A DNA stretch of 56,225 nucleotides from Moraxella sp. (GCA_030530785.1 JAUMUJ010000011.1:1-56225), one strand, 5' to 3'. Positions 42,919-52,067 are shown, numbered from the stretch's first letter. Translations and numbers: made by a program. The notes: generated from the letters alone by a model not told the origin.

Positions 42919-44406
42919 TTAGTGATAACTTGGAGGACAATAGGATTTTATTTGTTTACTGGATAGGGATTTATATCCACCAGACATATCTTTACCTGTG
43001 AGACGGTCATATCTCAAAAATTCTGCTGAACTTAACGCATTTTGGGCAATTTGCCAATCTACATCATCATGTTTTTTGGTTAAAAAAATGCCTGAATAAA
43101 CAAAAACTTCTTTCGGTAATTTAAAAAAAGACACCTTATCGTTAATGAGCGTGCTGACCACAATTTTTTCTTGATAAGAAGTCTGTAAACCTTGACTGCG
43201 ACCAAACTCAAACCATTGGGCTTTTTTATCACTGTCTCTTTTTAGTAATTCAGCTTTATTTTCTAATAAATACGCATATGCCAAGGGAAAAGAGTGTGCC
43301 AATTCTTGCTCATCATAAGCGACATATCGCCCATTTTGATGAACATAGGGAAATAAAATATACTCCATGTCATCAGGCGAGCCTTTATAGCGTGAACCTT
43401 TAACGATGGGATTTAAGATGGCGGTTTCTATCATTTTGCCACGAAATAGAGATAAGCCATCGTCTTGATGTGTGGCTTTATCAATAAAAATCTTCTCTCT
43501 GAGAGTGGCAAAACCATACTGTATGTTAAAATACTCTTGTAATGGTTTTTGGTTGTTATTATTTAATTGAGATAAAAACTCATTATTTTCTTTATTGGTA
43601 AATACCCATTTGTTGGGAGTAAGTCGGTCAAAATAAATCTCATTGATTTGGCAAAATTTATCCGATAAGAGTTCTTTGTAGATAAAATAATCTTGATGGT
43701 AATTATTGTCAAAAATACTGATTGCTGTATAAGTAGAATAGCCATCAAAGACTTTATTGGATTTTAAGTCATATAGGGCTTTTAGTTTTTTATTGTTTTG
43801 TAAAAACTGGCGAAAATTATGATAAGATGTGTTGTATAAAAAGCTATTTGGGGTAATAAAACCAAATTTCCCTGTCTTGTTTAGCATAAAAAAACACATC
43901 TCAAAAAATGCAAGATATAAGTCTGTCGTGCCTTTGGTGAATGCAAACCGTTCTTTCAAAATCTTTCTGGTATCATCGTCTAAATGATGAACTCTGACAT
44001 AAGGGGGATTACCCACAATCCAATCAAAATGATTGGGATAATTTTGATAGATGTCCAATGTGTTTTTGTGGTAAATTTGCCACGAGATGGCGTTAATCCC
44101 CAATTGCTCCTTAGTGATTTGGTTTAGTCGGGCAAGACATATCTCATAGGACGGTTTGTCTATTTCTATACCAACGATGTATTGCTCCAAATCAGCAATG
44201 ATTTGCCAAGTGGTGAGATGGTAGTCTTTGCCTGTTTGGATATAGCGTTTTACAATTTCAGCCAAAAACTGACCATCGCCACAAGCAGGCTCTAACATAT
44301 GGCGTTTTAAAATAGCTTGCCCAGCATAGTGGCACGCATCTAAAATTTCGTAGACAATCCAATCGGGCGTAGAGACCTGACCCAGTTTTTTGATTTTATG
44401 GTTCAT
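42919..44406 (-). CDS. Type II DNA adenine-N6 methyltransferase
   Basis: A 495-residue m6A methyltransferase of the gamma (motif X-I-...-IV-...-TRD) order. Motif X is GQVSTPDWIVYEILDA, motif I (SAM) is MLEPACGDGQFLAEIV and motif II is IVGIEIDKPSYEI. Catalytic motif IV is WIVGNPPYVRVHH, followed by TTDLYLAFFEMCF. The C-terminal target-recognition region ends KSLSSKQIKSYCPPSYH. Its start lies one base after the rnr stop codon. Base composition is clearly more AT-rich than rnr, suggesting acquisition by transfer. It protects host DNA from the following endonuclease. Confidence 0.88.
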   Translation of the reverse strand: MNHKIKKLGQVSTPDWIVYEILDACHYAGQAILKRHMLEPACGDGQFLAEIVKRYIQTGKDYHLTTWQIIADLEQYIVGIEIDKPSYEICLARLNQITKEQLGINAISWQIYHKNTLDIYQNYPNHFDWIVGNPPYVRVHHLDDDTRKILKERFAFTKGTTDLYLAFFEMCFFMLNKTGKFGFITPNSFLYNTSYHNFRQFLQNNKKLKALYDLKSNKVFDGYSTYTAISIFDNNYHQDYFIYKELLSDKFCQINEIYFDRLTPNKWVFTNKENNEFLSQLNNNNQKPLQEYFNIQYGFATLREKIFIDKATHQDDGLSLFRGKMIETAILNPIVKGSRYKGSPDDMEYILFPYVHQNGRYVAYDEQELAHSFPLAYAYLLENKAELLKRDSDKKAQWFEFGRSQGLQTSYQEKIVVSTLINDKVSFFKLPKEVFVYSGIFLTKKHDDVDWQIAQNALSSAEFLRYDRLTGKDMSGGYKSLSSKQIKSYCPPSYH

Positions 44407-44407
44407 G

Positions 44408-46636
44408 TCATTTACGTTTGTGTTTTTTGGGTTTTTGGTTGGTGGTTTCGCCCATTTTTTCTATCAGCTCAAAATCCACTTGTAGCAAGTCCATGTTCAC
44501 GCCTGCCACTTTGATTTTAAGTTCATCACCCAGCCCAAAGACAGAGCCACGCTCACCGATAAGGGCTTGTTTTCGCTCATTATATTCATAATATTCTGCC
44601 GACAGATGAGAGATGTGAATCAAGCCATCTATGTACAGCTCATTTAGGGTTACAAACAGCCCAAAGTTCGTTACGCTCGTTACTGTGCCGATAAACTCAT
44701 CGCCAATGCGTTTTTGCATATAGTGGCATTTTAGCCACGTTTCCACATGGCGAGACGCTTCTTCGGCTCGGCGTTCGGTCATGGATGTTTGTTTGCCTGC
44801 TTCGTCCAGTGTCTTATAGATGGCAGGCTTAGGCTTAACGCTCATTACTTTATCCTTGATGGCTCGGTGGAGCATCAGGTCAGGATAACGGCGAATGGGA
44901 CTGGTAAAATGACTGTATTCATCATATGCTAAGCCAAAATGCCCAATGTTATCAGGACTGTATGTCGCCTGCATCATGGAGCGAAGGAGCATGGCGTGGA
45001 TATTTTGGGTGTCAGGACGGTCTTTGGTGGCACTGATGACACGCTGATAGTCAGCATGGGTGGGGTTTTCGGTGGGAAATGACAGCCCAAAGGATTTTAG
45101 GTACTCGGATAGGCGAGCTGATTTTTCGTCATTGGGTTTACTGTGGTTGCGATACAAGGCGGGCAATTTGTGTTTTAATGAAAAATTTGCCGCACAGGTA
45201 TTGGCAAGGAGCATCATCTCTTCAATGAGCTTATGAGCGTCTCCCCGAGTGCGAGCTTTGATGGATTTGATGTCGCCATCTTCGCCAAACTCTATCAGGC
45301 TTTCGGTGGTTTCAAATGCCATCGCTCCACGTTCTTGGCGTTTTTTGTCCAAAAGCTGATAAATCTGATACAGTGTATCCACCGACTTGCAGACATCGGC
45401 ATTTTTAACCAAATCATCTGGCAAAGACTCGTTGGTGGGGTCGTCAAAATAGGCATTCACTTGGTTATAAGTGAGCCTTGCTTGTGAGTGCATGACGGCA
45501 GGATAAAACTCATAGCCTGTAATATTGCCCGCCTTAGACAGCTTAATGTCAGCGACCATACACAGTCGGTCTGTTTTGGGATTAAGTGAGCATAAACCAT
45601 TAGACAGCACCTCAGGGAGCATGGGGACGACACGATGGGGAAAATACACACTTGTGCCACGCTCATAAGCATCCACATCAAGCGGGGACAGGGGGGTTAC
45701 ATAATGGCTGACATCGGCGATGGCGACCACCACCCGATAATGACCGCCTGAGCGTTTGCACGCATAGACCGCATCATCAAAGTCTCTGGCATCTTCGCCA
45801 TCAATGGTAATCAAAGCCAAATCCCGCAAATCAATCCGCCCCTGAAAATCTTTGTCGGTTGGTTCGGTATAAGCGTTGGCTTGGCAAATGGTTTCGTTAC
45901 CAAATTCATGAGGTATGGCATGGCGAGCCAATGTGGTCTCAATGATAAGCTCACGGTCATTTAGATGAGCCAGCACTTCGGTAATCTTGCCTGTGGCGAA
46001 CTCTTGATAAGTCGGTTCGTCTATTAAGGCGACTTTGACGCTTTCGCCCACGTCTGCACTCATGGCGATGACGTTATCGTCTGTAACTGTGATGGGTTGA
46101 TGGGCGTTCGCCCCTGACAGTTTGACAAAGTAGCCATCATCGTCCCTATCTAACATACCGATAAATTCGGTGCTGGCACGGCTTAGCACTTTTAAAATTC
46201 TGGCTTCTTGTTTGCCCTTAAAGTCAGTGGCGACCGCTTCTACGACATCGCCATCAAAGACGATACGCATTTGTTTTTCGTGGATAAATAGGTCGGGCAT
46301 ATCGTCCAGCATTAAAAAGCCATGACCCTTAGCGTTGCCAATGACCGTACCGACCACAGGGTCAGGCAGGGGAGATATGCTAAAATGAATGCCGTCTGTG
46401 CGTTCAAGCTGATGGTCTCTTAGCATGGCTTTTAGGCGGTTGGTCAGGGCAAAAAACCGCTCTTCATCGTCCAAAATCTCAAAATACAGCCCCAAGCTCT
46501 CCATCGTGGCAGGCTGGCTGTCGTTGTTCATTTGGGCGACTGTTTGTAAAATCAGCAGGCGAGATGGAATGGGGTTTTGGTATTTGTTGGCTTCATCAGT
46601 GGCGTTAGGGTCATTCCACTTTGGGTTTTTTTTCAT
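44408..46636 (-). CDS. rnr: Ribonuclease R
   Basis: A 742-residue 3'-5' exoribonuclease degrading structured RNA, rRNA fragments and defective mRNA. An N-terminal winged-helix region is followed by two cold-shock domains (VVGTVIGNAKGHGFLML, about residue 93). The RNB catalytic domain contains LITIDGEDARDFDDAVYA with the four metal-binding Asp (about residues 278-292). The S1 domain is FIGTVTSVTNFGLFVTLNE, and a Lys-rich tail ends the protein. Length is slightly shorter than E. coli RNase R. It is transcribed leftward into the R-M genes. Confidence 0.95.
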   Translation of the reverse strand: MKKNPKWNDPNATDEANKYQNPIPSRLLILQTVAQMNNDSQPATMESLGLYFEILDDEERFFALTNRLKAMLRDHQLERTDGIHFSISPLPDPVVGTVIGNAKGHGFLMLDDMPDLFIHEKQMRIVFDGDVVEAVATDFKGKQEARILKVLSRASTEFIGMLDRDDDGYFVKLSGANAHQPITVTDDNVIAMSADVGESVKVALIDEPTYQEFATGKITEVLAHLNDRELIIETTLARHAIPHEFGNETICQANAYTEPTDKDFQGRIDLRDLALITIDGEDARDFDDAVYACKRSGGHYRVVVAIADVSHYVTPLSPLDVDAYERGTSVYFPHRVVPMLPEVLSNGLCSLNPKTDRLCMVADIKLSKAGNITGYEFYPAVMHSQARLTYNQVNAYFDDPTNESLPDDLVKNADVCKSVDTLYQIYQLLDKKRQERGAMAFETTESLIEFGEDGDIKSIKARTRGDAHKLIEEMMLLANTCAANFSLKHKLPALYRNHSKPNDEKSARLSEYLKSFGLSFPTENPTHADYQRVISATKDRPDTQNIHAMLLRSMMQATYSPDNIGHFGLAYDEYSHFTSPIRRYPDLMLHRAIKDKVMSVKPKPAIYKTLDEAGKQTSMTERRAEEASRHVETWLKCHYMQKRIGDEFIGTVTSVTNFGLFVTLNELYIDGLIHISHLSAEYYEYNERKQALIGERGSVFGLGDELKIKVAGVNMDLLQVDFELIEKMGETTNQKPKKHKRK

Positions 46637-46706
46637 GGGTTTCTCTTTTTTAAATCAACTGATTGGGTTATCATAACACATTTAATCACATTGTTATGCA
46701 ACTTTT

Positions 46707-47177
46707 ATGACAGTTTTTTTAAATTGCACCACGCCCGACACCGCCCAATCATCGGGCTACCTAAGTAATATTGTCCGTATGGAGCGACAGCTGTTTGATG
46801 ACGCTTGGGACGGCTTGGCGGTGCATTCGGTGCTGGGGCAGTTTGGGGCTGGGGTGCTTGTTGCGTGTGATGACGATGATGAGTGCATGGGTTATTTGAT
46901 TTATCAAATCGTCTTTGAGACGGCGGAGATTTTACGCATTGCCACCGATAGCGATTTTCAAAAACAGGGCGTGGGCAAAGGCTTGCTTGATGAGTTTGAC
47001 AGGCTGTGCCGTGCTAAAAATGCCGAACGCATTCTCCTAGAAGTGCGAGCCGACAACGCCCCTGCGATACGCTTGTATGAGAGACAAGGCTTTTATCAAA
47101 TCGATGTACGAAAAGGCTATTATAAGGACGAATGGGGGGCGATGGACGCGTTGATTTTGCAGAGGGATTTGGGGTAA
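46707..47177 (+). CDS. rimI: Ribosomal protein S18-alanine N-acetyltransferase RimI
   Basis: A 156-residue GNAT acetyltransferase. The acetyl-CoA loop is ATDSDFQKQGVGKGLLDEF (about residues 90-110), preceded by the strand AEILRIA. The RimI-like C-terminus contains ILLEVRADNAPAIRLYERQGF and GYYKDEWGAMDALILQRD. The substrate assignment rests on the LEVRxxNxxAxxLYxxxGF...RxxYY pattern shared with RimI. Divergent from rnr. Confidence 0.85.
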   Translation: MTVFLNCTTPDTAQSSGYLSNIVRMERQLFDDAWDGLAVHSVLGQFGAGVLVACDDDDECMGYLIYQIVFETAEILRIATDSDFQKQGVGKGLLDEFDRLCRAKNAERILLEVRADNAPAIRLYERQGFYQIDVRKGYYKDEWGAMDALILQRDLG

Positions 47178-47178
47178 A

Positions 47179-47730
47179 TTATTTGGCGGTAAAATAATCC
47201 ACCTTTTTCACCCAATCAAGCCGAAGCTCCCAAAATACCGCTTGAATTTCATAAATGGCAGGGTCGGGAATGAGACTTAAGTCAAAGATGTTGTGCCAAC
47301 TTTGCTCTTTAATGCTTTGAAATTCATCAGGTGGTAGGGTTTGTTCCAAGCGTTCGTAATGCTCGTATTCGTCATCATCTGGGGCAAAACACCAATCATT
47401 TAACACTGAATGCCACCCATCAAAATTACTGAGCAAAACCATCTCTTTGGGTATCTTAAATTCAATACGAACACCCCTTTCGCCTTTGGGTAGATGTCCT
47501 GACTTTCTAAGGTCAGGCTTAGGTTTGTTTGCCCCATGAGCGTGATACCACGCCCACACAGGCAAACTGGCGTGGGGCGGTGGCGGAGTGTGTTTGGCAA
47601 GCTCGCTCGCTATCCAGTGATAAGCCGTTAAGCGATGTTCATCAACCAAAGCAGGGTCGGTGCGATACACGCCGTCACGCTGTAAAATCTCATAATCGCT
47701 GATGGGGCGAACTGTCCATAAAGTTAGCAT
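47179..47730 (-). CDS. DUF3841 domain-containing protein
   Basis: A 183-residue soluble protein starting MLTLWTVRPISDYEILQRDG, the usual DUF3841 opening, followed by AYHWIASELAKHTPPPP, SLPVWAWYHAHG and RIEFKIPKEMVLLSNFDGWH. The function of the family is unknown. Its ATG overlaps the stop of the upstream secreted-peptide gene by 7 bases, implying coupled translation from the iron-responsive promoter at 48020-48052. It converges with rimI. Confidence 0.82.
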   Translation of the reverse strand: MLTLWTVRPISDYEILQRDGVYRTDPALVDEHRLTAYHWIASELAKHTPPPPHASLPVWAWYHAHGANKPKPDLRKSGHLPKGERGVRIEFKIPKEMVLLSNFDGWHSVLNDWCFAPDDDEYEHYERLEQTLPPDEFQSIKEQSWHNIFDLSLIPDPAIYEIQAVFWELRLDWVKKVDYFTAK

Positions 47731-47993
47731 TGTGCATTCAGAACTTTAATGATGGCTCGACAGGTATTGTTTGATTTAACACTATTTGGGATTTCAGTAA
47801 TTTTTAAGCCATTTTTAAAAACGAGCTTATGACCCTTACCTTCGCTCACGGAGCAACCATTCTTTTTGGCAGCGGTTTCAAGGATTTTGTTTTTGCAATC
47901 TGCTGGATATTTTAAATTTTGCAATGCGTGAGCAGGTAATGTTGCCATTGAGATGGTTGAAATTAGTATTAAAGAGAATTTGAATGTGTTCAT
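47724..47993 (-). CDS. Small secreted protein with four cysteines, putatively Fur-regulated
   Basis: An 89-residue protein. A signal peptide ends about residue 23 (MNTFKFSLILISTISMATLP, AHA cleavage site), leaving a mature chain of about 66 residues. This has four cysteines, in YPADCKNKI, KKNGCSVSEG, NNTCRAIIK and the C-terminal NAQC, probably two disulfides, and many lysines. No family is recognised. GAGGG lies five bases before the start. A near-consensus promoter and a 15/19 Fur-box match lie 30-60 bases upstream. It overlaps the DUF3841 gene downstream. Confidence 0.75.
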   Translation of the reverse strand: MNTFKFSLILISTISMATLPAHALQNLKYPADCKNKILETAAKKNGCSVSEGKGHKLVFKNGLKITEIPNSVKSNNTCRAIIKVLNAQC

Positions 47994-48019
47994 AATACCC
48001 TCACTTAAAGTTGCATTTC

Positions 48020-48052
48020 ATTAATGATAATCATTTTATTTTAAAATGTCAA
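48020..48052 (-). promoter_or_regulatory. Promoter with embedded Fur box for the secreted-peptide operon
   Basis: On the minus strand, TTGACA (plus 48047-48052) and TATCAT (plus 48024-48029) are separated by 17 bases. AATGATAATCATT (48023-48035) matches 13 consecutive positions of the Fur consensus and covers the -10 element, 15 of 19 overall. Iron-dependent repression is predicted. Confidence 0.75.
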
Positions 48053-48108
48053 GAGGATAAGATAAAATTTTATTCGCTTAAAATATGAGACTTTCTTTCA
48101 ATTTGCTC

Positions 48109-48672
48109 TTAACATCTAATATACACCTCATGTAGCGGATAAAGACCAAAATCCCCACCATCTTTACCTTGTCTTTCAAGTTTGGCTTTATCCATCAAAT
48201 ACCGCTCAATGGTCTGTTTAACCGTTTCAAACGCCAGATTTTCCATGTCAATTTCATGCGGATAAAACAGTCTGCATTCTAGGCTCTCTGCTCCTGTGCC
48301 AAATTTGCCATCTTGTAAGTTGGCAAGATACATGGCGTGAATTTGCCCTAAATTTGGCAAATCAAACAGAGCGTACAGCTTTAAATCTACCGCCACGCCG
48401 TCCGCTTCTTCTGCCGTCTCACGAACTGCCCCGTCCGCCATCGTCTCGCCAAGCTCCATAAAGCCCGCAGGGAGCGTCCACAGCCCGTAACGTGGCTCTA
48501 TGGCTCGCCGACACAGCAGGATTTTGTCTTGATGAATGGCAAGCACCCCGCAGACCATTTTGGGGTTTTCATAATGAATATAACCGCAGGACGTGCAGAC
48601 CAAACGCTGACGAGTGTCGCCATCAGGCATGGTGTGGGTGGCACGCTGACCACATTGTAAGCAAAAGGACAT
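48109..48672 (-). CDS. Nudix hydrolase with N-terminal zinc ribbon
   Basis: A 187-residue protein. A four-cysteine zinc ribbon at the N-terminus (FCLQCGQ and LVCTSCGYIHYENP) precedes the Nudix domain, a layout shared with NudC-like and ADP-ribose-type hydrolases. The Nudix box GFMELGETMADGAVRETAEE (about residues 70-89) has the catalytic REXXEE. The usual Gly after EEX is Asp here (EEADG). Substrate is unknown, probably a nucleoside diphosphate derivative. It is divergent from another Nudix gene 47 bases away. Confidence 0.85.
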   Translation of the reverse strand: MSFCLQCGQRATHTMPDGDTRQRLVCTSCGYIHYENPKMVCGVLAIHQDKILLCRRAIEPRYGLWTLPAGFMELGETMADGAVRETAEEADGVAVDLKLYALFDLPNLGQIHAMYLANLQDGKFGTGAESLECRLFYPHEIDMENLAFETVKQTIERYLMDKAKLERQGKDGGDFGLYPLHEVYIRC

Positions 48673-48719
48673 GATGATATGATAGGCTAAATTTACCAGT
48701 CTAAAACAAAACTACTAAA

Positions 48720-49460
48720 ATGACAAATACTTTTACCGACAAAGTACCCTTAAATTTACCATCATCGCACCGTTTTTATGCCCTTGCCCAAGCCTTAGCA
48801 CAATATCGGGGGGTGGATATTTTACCCGTTACTGACAATAATGAGCTTTTGACGGGGCGTGTGCGTGAAAATGCGATAAAACATTACGAAAGATTATTAA
48901 CCAACAACCCGCCCCCGCAGGCGTGTGTGCTTATCGTCATCACGGATGAGACAGAGCCTAAGCTACTACTGACAAGGCGGTCAAATCATCTTAGTAGTCA
49001 TGCTGGGGAAGTGTCGCTGGTCGGTGGTAAGTGTGATGAGACAGACCTAAGTTCGGCAGATGTCGCCTTACGTGAAGCGTGTGAAGAAGTGGGGCTGGTT
49101 GAGGCAGACGCGGACATTTTGGGGTATTTGCCCATGCAAATCTCCAAAAAAGGCTTGCTTGTCCGTCCTGTGGTGGCGAGCATACTGCCTGATGTGGTGG
49201 GGAGACTCACGCCAAGCGAAGATGAGATTGCACGGCTATTTTGGTTACCGCTTGATGTGCTATATGCCACACCTGTGAATGTTGTCTTTGACCGCCAAAT
49301 CATGCACAGCACCGCCAAACTGCACACCCCTGCATGGGTCTATGACCGCGATGATGACAGCATGCCTGAAGTCGTGTGGGGGCTAACAGGGCGGATACTG
49401 GCAAGCCTGATGGAGATTGGCTTTGGGGTAAAATGGGAATGGTATTATAAGTTAGGTTAA
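48720..49460 (+). CDS. CoA pyrophosphatase-like Nudix hydrolase
   Basis: A 246-residue Nudix protein of the NudL/YeaB type, which cleaves CoA to 4'-phosphopantetheine and 3',5'-ADP. The CoA-specific block LLLTRRSNHLSSHAGEVSLVGG lies just before the Nudix box. The box contains DVALREACEEVGL, then YLPMQISKKGLLVRPVVA. It has about 60 extra N-terminal residues compared with E. coli NudL. Its stop overlaps the convergent bioD stop by four bases. Confidence 0.85.
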   Translation: MTNTFTDKVPLNLPSSHRFYALAQALAQYRGVDILPVTDNNELLTGRVRENAIKHYERLLTNNPPPQACVLIVITDETEPKLLLTRRSNHLSSHAGEVSLVGGKCDETDLSSADVALREACEEVGLVEADADILGYLPMQISKKGLLVRPVVASILPDVVGRLTPSEDEIARLFWLPLDVLYATPVNVVFDRQIMHSTAKLHTPAWVYDRDDDSMPEVVWGLTGRILASLMEIGFGVKWEWYYKLG

Positions 49461-50128
49461 AATTTATCCATCATATAGTCAAATCCGACAATCTCATTGC
49501 CCTTTAACTGCATAAATAACGCATTGGGATAATGCCGTGCCACATGGTTTTTAAGATAATCCAGTGTGTCGGTGCTGATGTCAGGGTCGGTGTCAAAATG
49601 ATGATTAAACACCACCGCAAAAAGCCTAAGCCCTCGAGCGTGTATCACCTCTAAGGTCAATAGGGTGTGATTGATGCTACCCAGCCTTGCTGATGTTACC
49701 ACAATCACAAGGTAGCCGTGCTGTGCCACATAGTCAAGCGTTAGCATCTCATCGGTCAAAGGTACAAGCACCCCGCCTGCACCTTCTAATAATATCAGGT
49801 CAAATTGCTGTGTCAAAAGATGTGTGGCATGGTCAATTTGCCAAACATCTATAGTACGATTTTCTAGGCGTGCCGATAGGTGGGGACTGGCAGGTTTTGT
49901 TAGAGTGATGGGGCAGGTTGTGCCATCTTTATCCACATCATGCAAATCTACCCCCATCAGTCTGCGGTGGGTGATGATGTCGTCAGCGATGTCGCCTGTG
50001 ATGCCTGTCTGTATCAGCTTTTGGGTGATGACCGATTTGCCAGATGACAGCAGATGACGAGCTAAAATGCCTGTGGCGTGGGTTTTGCCGATATCGGTAT
50101 CAATGCCTGTGATAAAGTAGCAGGTCAT
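49457..50128 (-). CDS. bioD: Dethiobiotin synthetase
   Basis: A 223-residue ATP-dependent ligase making dethiobiotin from 7,8-diaminopelargonate and CO2. The P-loop is YFITGIDTDIGKTHATG at the N-terminus, the substrate motif KLIQTGI follows, then LILLEGAGGVLVPL (about residue 110). The start at 50128 overlaps the bioA stop (ATGA), so they are coupled. The longer frame to 50179 lies inside bioA. bioB, bioF and bioC are not in the window. Confidence 0.95.
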   Translation of the reverse strand: MTCYFITGIDTDIGKTHATGILARHLLSSGKSVITQKLIQTGITGDIADDIITHRRLMGVDLHDVDKDGTTCPITLTKPASPHLSARLENRTIDVWQIDHATHLLTQQFDLILLEGAGGVLVPLTDEMLTLDYVAQHGYLVIVVTSARLGSINHTLLTLEVIHARGLRLFAVVFNHHFDTDPDISTDTLDYLKNHVARHYPNALFMQLKGNEIVGFDYMMDKF

Positions 50129-51429
50129 GGGGTGTTTCCTTGAAAATATGTTTCCAAAAGCTCCATCAAACCCCCACACAGCTCCCCCAAATCATCATCG
50201 CTCATCACATACGCTGGCATCAGATAGACAAGTTTACCAAAGGGGCGTACCCAGATGCCATATTTTGGCAAAAGTGCCTGAAAAATTGGCATATTTATCG
50301 GTTCTTTCATCTCAATCACGCCAATCGCCCCAAGCACTCGTACATCTGCTACCTGTTGCCATGATGTTAATGGCGACAGATGAGCAAAGAGTTTGTCTTG
50401 CATCTTGCGAGCGACAGTTGGGCTGTCCATTTGTAGCACCATGTCAATGCTTTGACACGCCACAGCACACGCCAAAGGGTTGCCCATAAACGTAGGACCG
50501 TGCATAAGAGCAGGGTAGGGACTGTTGTGCATGGCGTTTGCCACCTTATCGGTGGTCATGGTTGCCCCAAAGCTCATATAACCGCCTGTCAATGCTTTGC
50601 CAAGGGTCATGATGTCAGGGCAAAGATTTGCATGATGGACTGCAAACATCGCCCCACTTCGCCCAAAGCCTGTGGCAATCTCATCACAAATCAGTAGCAC
50701 ATCATAGTACTGACAAAGGGTGTGCAAATGCGACAGATACTGGGGTGAATAAAACCGCATACCACCTGCCCCCTGCACAATCGGCTCAATGATAAAGCCC
50801 GCCAATCTGTCATGATACCGCCCAAAAAATGTCTCCATCTGCCTTTTTGTTGTCTCGTCAAGCACGGTGTCAAAGCCCATCGGTGGTGATGGTAAAAAAT
50901 ATTGCACAGGAAGCTGTTTGCCATACATGGCGTGCATGCTGTTCACAGGGTCGCACACGCTCATGGCGTGCCATGTGTCGCCATGATAGCCCGAATGTGT
51001 ACTGCCAAAGGCGTTTTTGTGAGACAAACCCCGTGCCAGTTGGTATTGTAGTGCCATTTTTAGGGCGACTTCCACCGCCACACTGCCACTGTCAGCATAG
51101 AATATTTTGCTAAGATTTTTGGGGGTTATGCCAAGCAGTCTTTGCCCAAGCTCTATGGCGGGGGTGTGGGTCAGTCCACCGAACATCACATGGCTCATTT
51201 TGCCAAGCTGTTCGGTAACAGCGTGGTTTAGGCGGGGGTGGTTGTAGCCGTGAATGCTTGCCCACCATGATGACATACCGTCTATGAGTGGCGTGCCGTC
51301 TGCCATATAGAGCCGTACGCCGTTTGCGTGGCTGATGAGATGATTGTCATAAGTGGGTGGCAAGCTGGCATAAGGGTGCCACAGGTGGGTACGGTCAAAG
51401 CTGATTAAATCGTCCAAATCCATGAGCAT
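50125..51429 (-). CDS. bioA: Adenosylmethionine-8-amino-7-oxononanoate aminotransferase
   Basis: A 434-residue PLP enzyme transferring the amino group of SAM to KAPA to give 7,8-diaminopelargonate. Family motifs are DRTHLWHPYASL at the N-terminus, DGMSSWWASIHGYNHP, AFGSTHSGYHGDTWHAMSV, LICDEIATGFGRSG and the Schiff-base Lys in TLGKALTGGYMSFGAT (about residue 280). GGA lies 5 bases upstream of the ATG at 51429. First gene of the bioA-bioD pair. Confidence 0.96.
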   Translation of the reverse strand: MLMDLDDLISFDRTHLWHPYASLPPTYDNHLISHANGVRLYMADGTPLIDGMSSWWASIHGYNHPRLNHAVTEQLGKMSHVMFGGLTHTPAIELGQRLLGITPKNLSKIFYADSGSVAVEVALKMALQYQLARGLSHKNAFGSTHSGYHGDTWHAMSVCDPVNSMHAMYGKQLPVQYFLPSPPMGFDTVLDETTKRQMETFFGRYHDRLAGFIIEPIVQGAGGMRFYSPQYLSHLHTLCQYYDVLLICDEIATGFGRSGAMFAVHHANLCPDIMTLGKALTGGYMSFGATMTTDKVANAMHNSPYPALMHGPTFMGNPLACAVACQSIDMVLQMDSPTVARKMQDKLFAHLSPLTSWQQVADVRVLGAIGVIEMKEPINMPIFQALLPKYGIWVRPFGKLVYLMPAYVMSDDDLGELCGGLMELLETYFQGNTP

Positions 51430-51621
51430 GATTTTCCAATATTAAAAAATGGGCATGGTTTATCAATGATGATTTTAGATGGATTTTATGGGGGCAGATT
51501 GCAGTTTATCTTAATGATAAGATGTTGATTTTTGGGTCAATGCAATTTGCTCCTAAGCCATATTGCAAAAAATATCTGCATTGAACAATGCTAAACTCTG
51601 TGATAAAAGATTGTTGGTAAA

Positions 51622-51651
51622 TAAAACCACCCCAAGCAAATTTGGGGTGGT
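51622..51651 (-). terminator. Terminator of the nadD-rsfS operon
   Basis: ACCACCCCAA (51626-51635) pairs with TTGGGGTGGT (51642-51651). Read on the minus strand it is followed by TTTTATTT. The remaining gap (51430-51621) holds the bioA promoter region and nothing else recognised. Confidence 0.85.
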
Positions 51652-51663
51652 CTTTATGCCTTA

Positions 51664-52035
51664 TCACGCCTTTTGCATGGCAAGATTTTGTAGAGATTCT
51701 GGCGATGACCATAAACCTTCTAAATCATAAAATTCCCGAGCCTGTGGTGTCATGATATGCACCACAATCCGTCCTAAATCCACGAGCGTCCAGTCGCTGT
51801 CTTTGTCGCCTTCACGCCCTAAGGGTATCAGCCCTGCTTCTTTGGTGGTCGCCCCAAGTCTGTCAGCAAGTGCCTTGACGTGGCGTTTTGAGGTGGCGTT
51901 GGCGATGATGATACGCTCGGCAATGTCGGTTAAATGTTCCACCGTCAGCACGGTAATCTCGGTGGCTTTTAGGTCGTCTAAGGTGGTGGTGATGAGCACA
52001 ATTTGCTCGTCCAGTGATAGGTTGTGTGTGGTCAT
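51664..52035 (-). CDS. rsfS: Ribosomal silencing factor RsfS
   Basis: A 123-residue protein that binds L14 and blocks 30S-50S joining when nutrients are scarce. Family motifs are DDLKATEITVLTVEHLTDIAE, IANATSKRHVKALAD, EGDKDSDWTLVDLGRIVVH and MTPQAREFYDLEGLW. The ATG at 52035 gives the usual length. An in-frame ATG at 52056 adds seven residues and is not excluded, since neither has a clear Shine-Dalgarno sequence. It follows nadD, the conserved pairing. Confidence 0.92.
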   Translation of the reverse strand: MTTHNLSLDEQIVLITTTLDDLKATEITVLTVEHLTDIAERIIIANATSKRHVKALADRLGATTKEAGLIPLGREGDKDSDWTLVDLGRIVVHIMTPQAREFYDLEGLWSSPESLQNLAMQKA

Positions 52036-52067
52036 GATTTTTTTAAAAATTAACATTTAACCGACTA

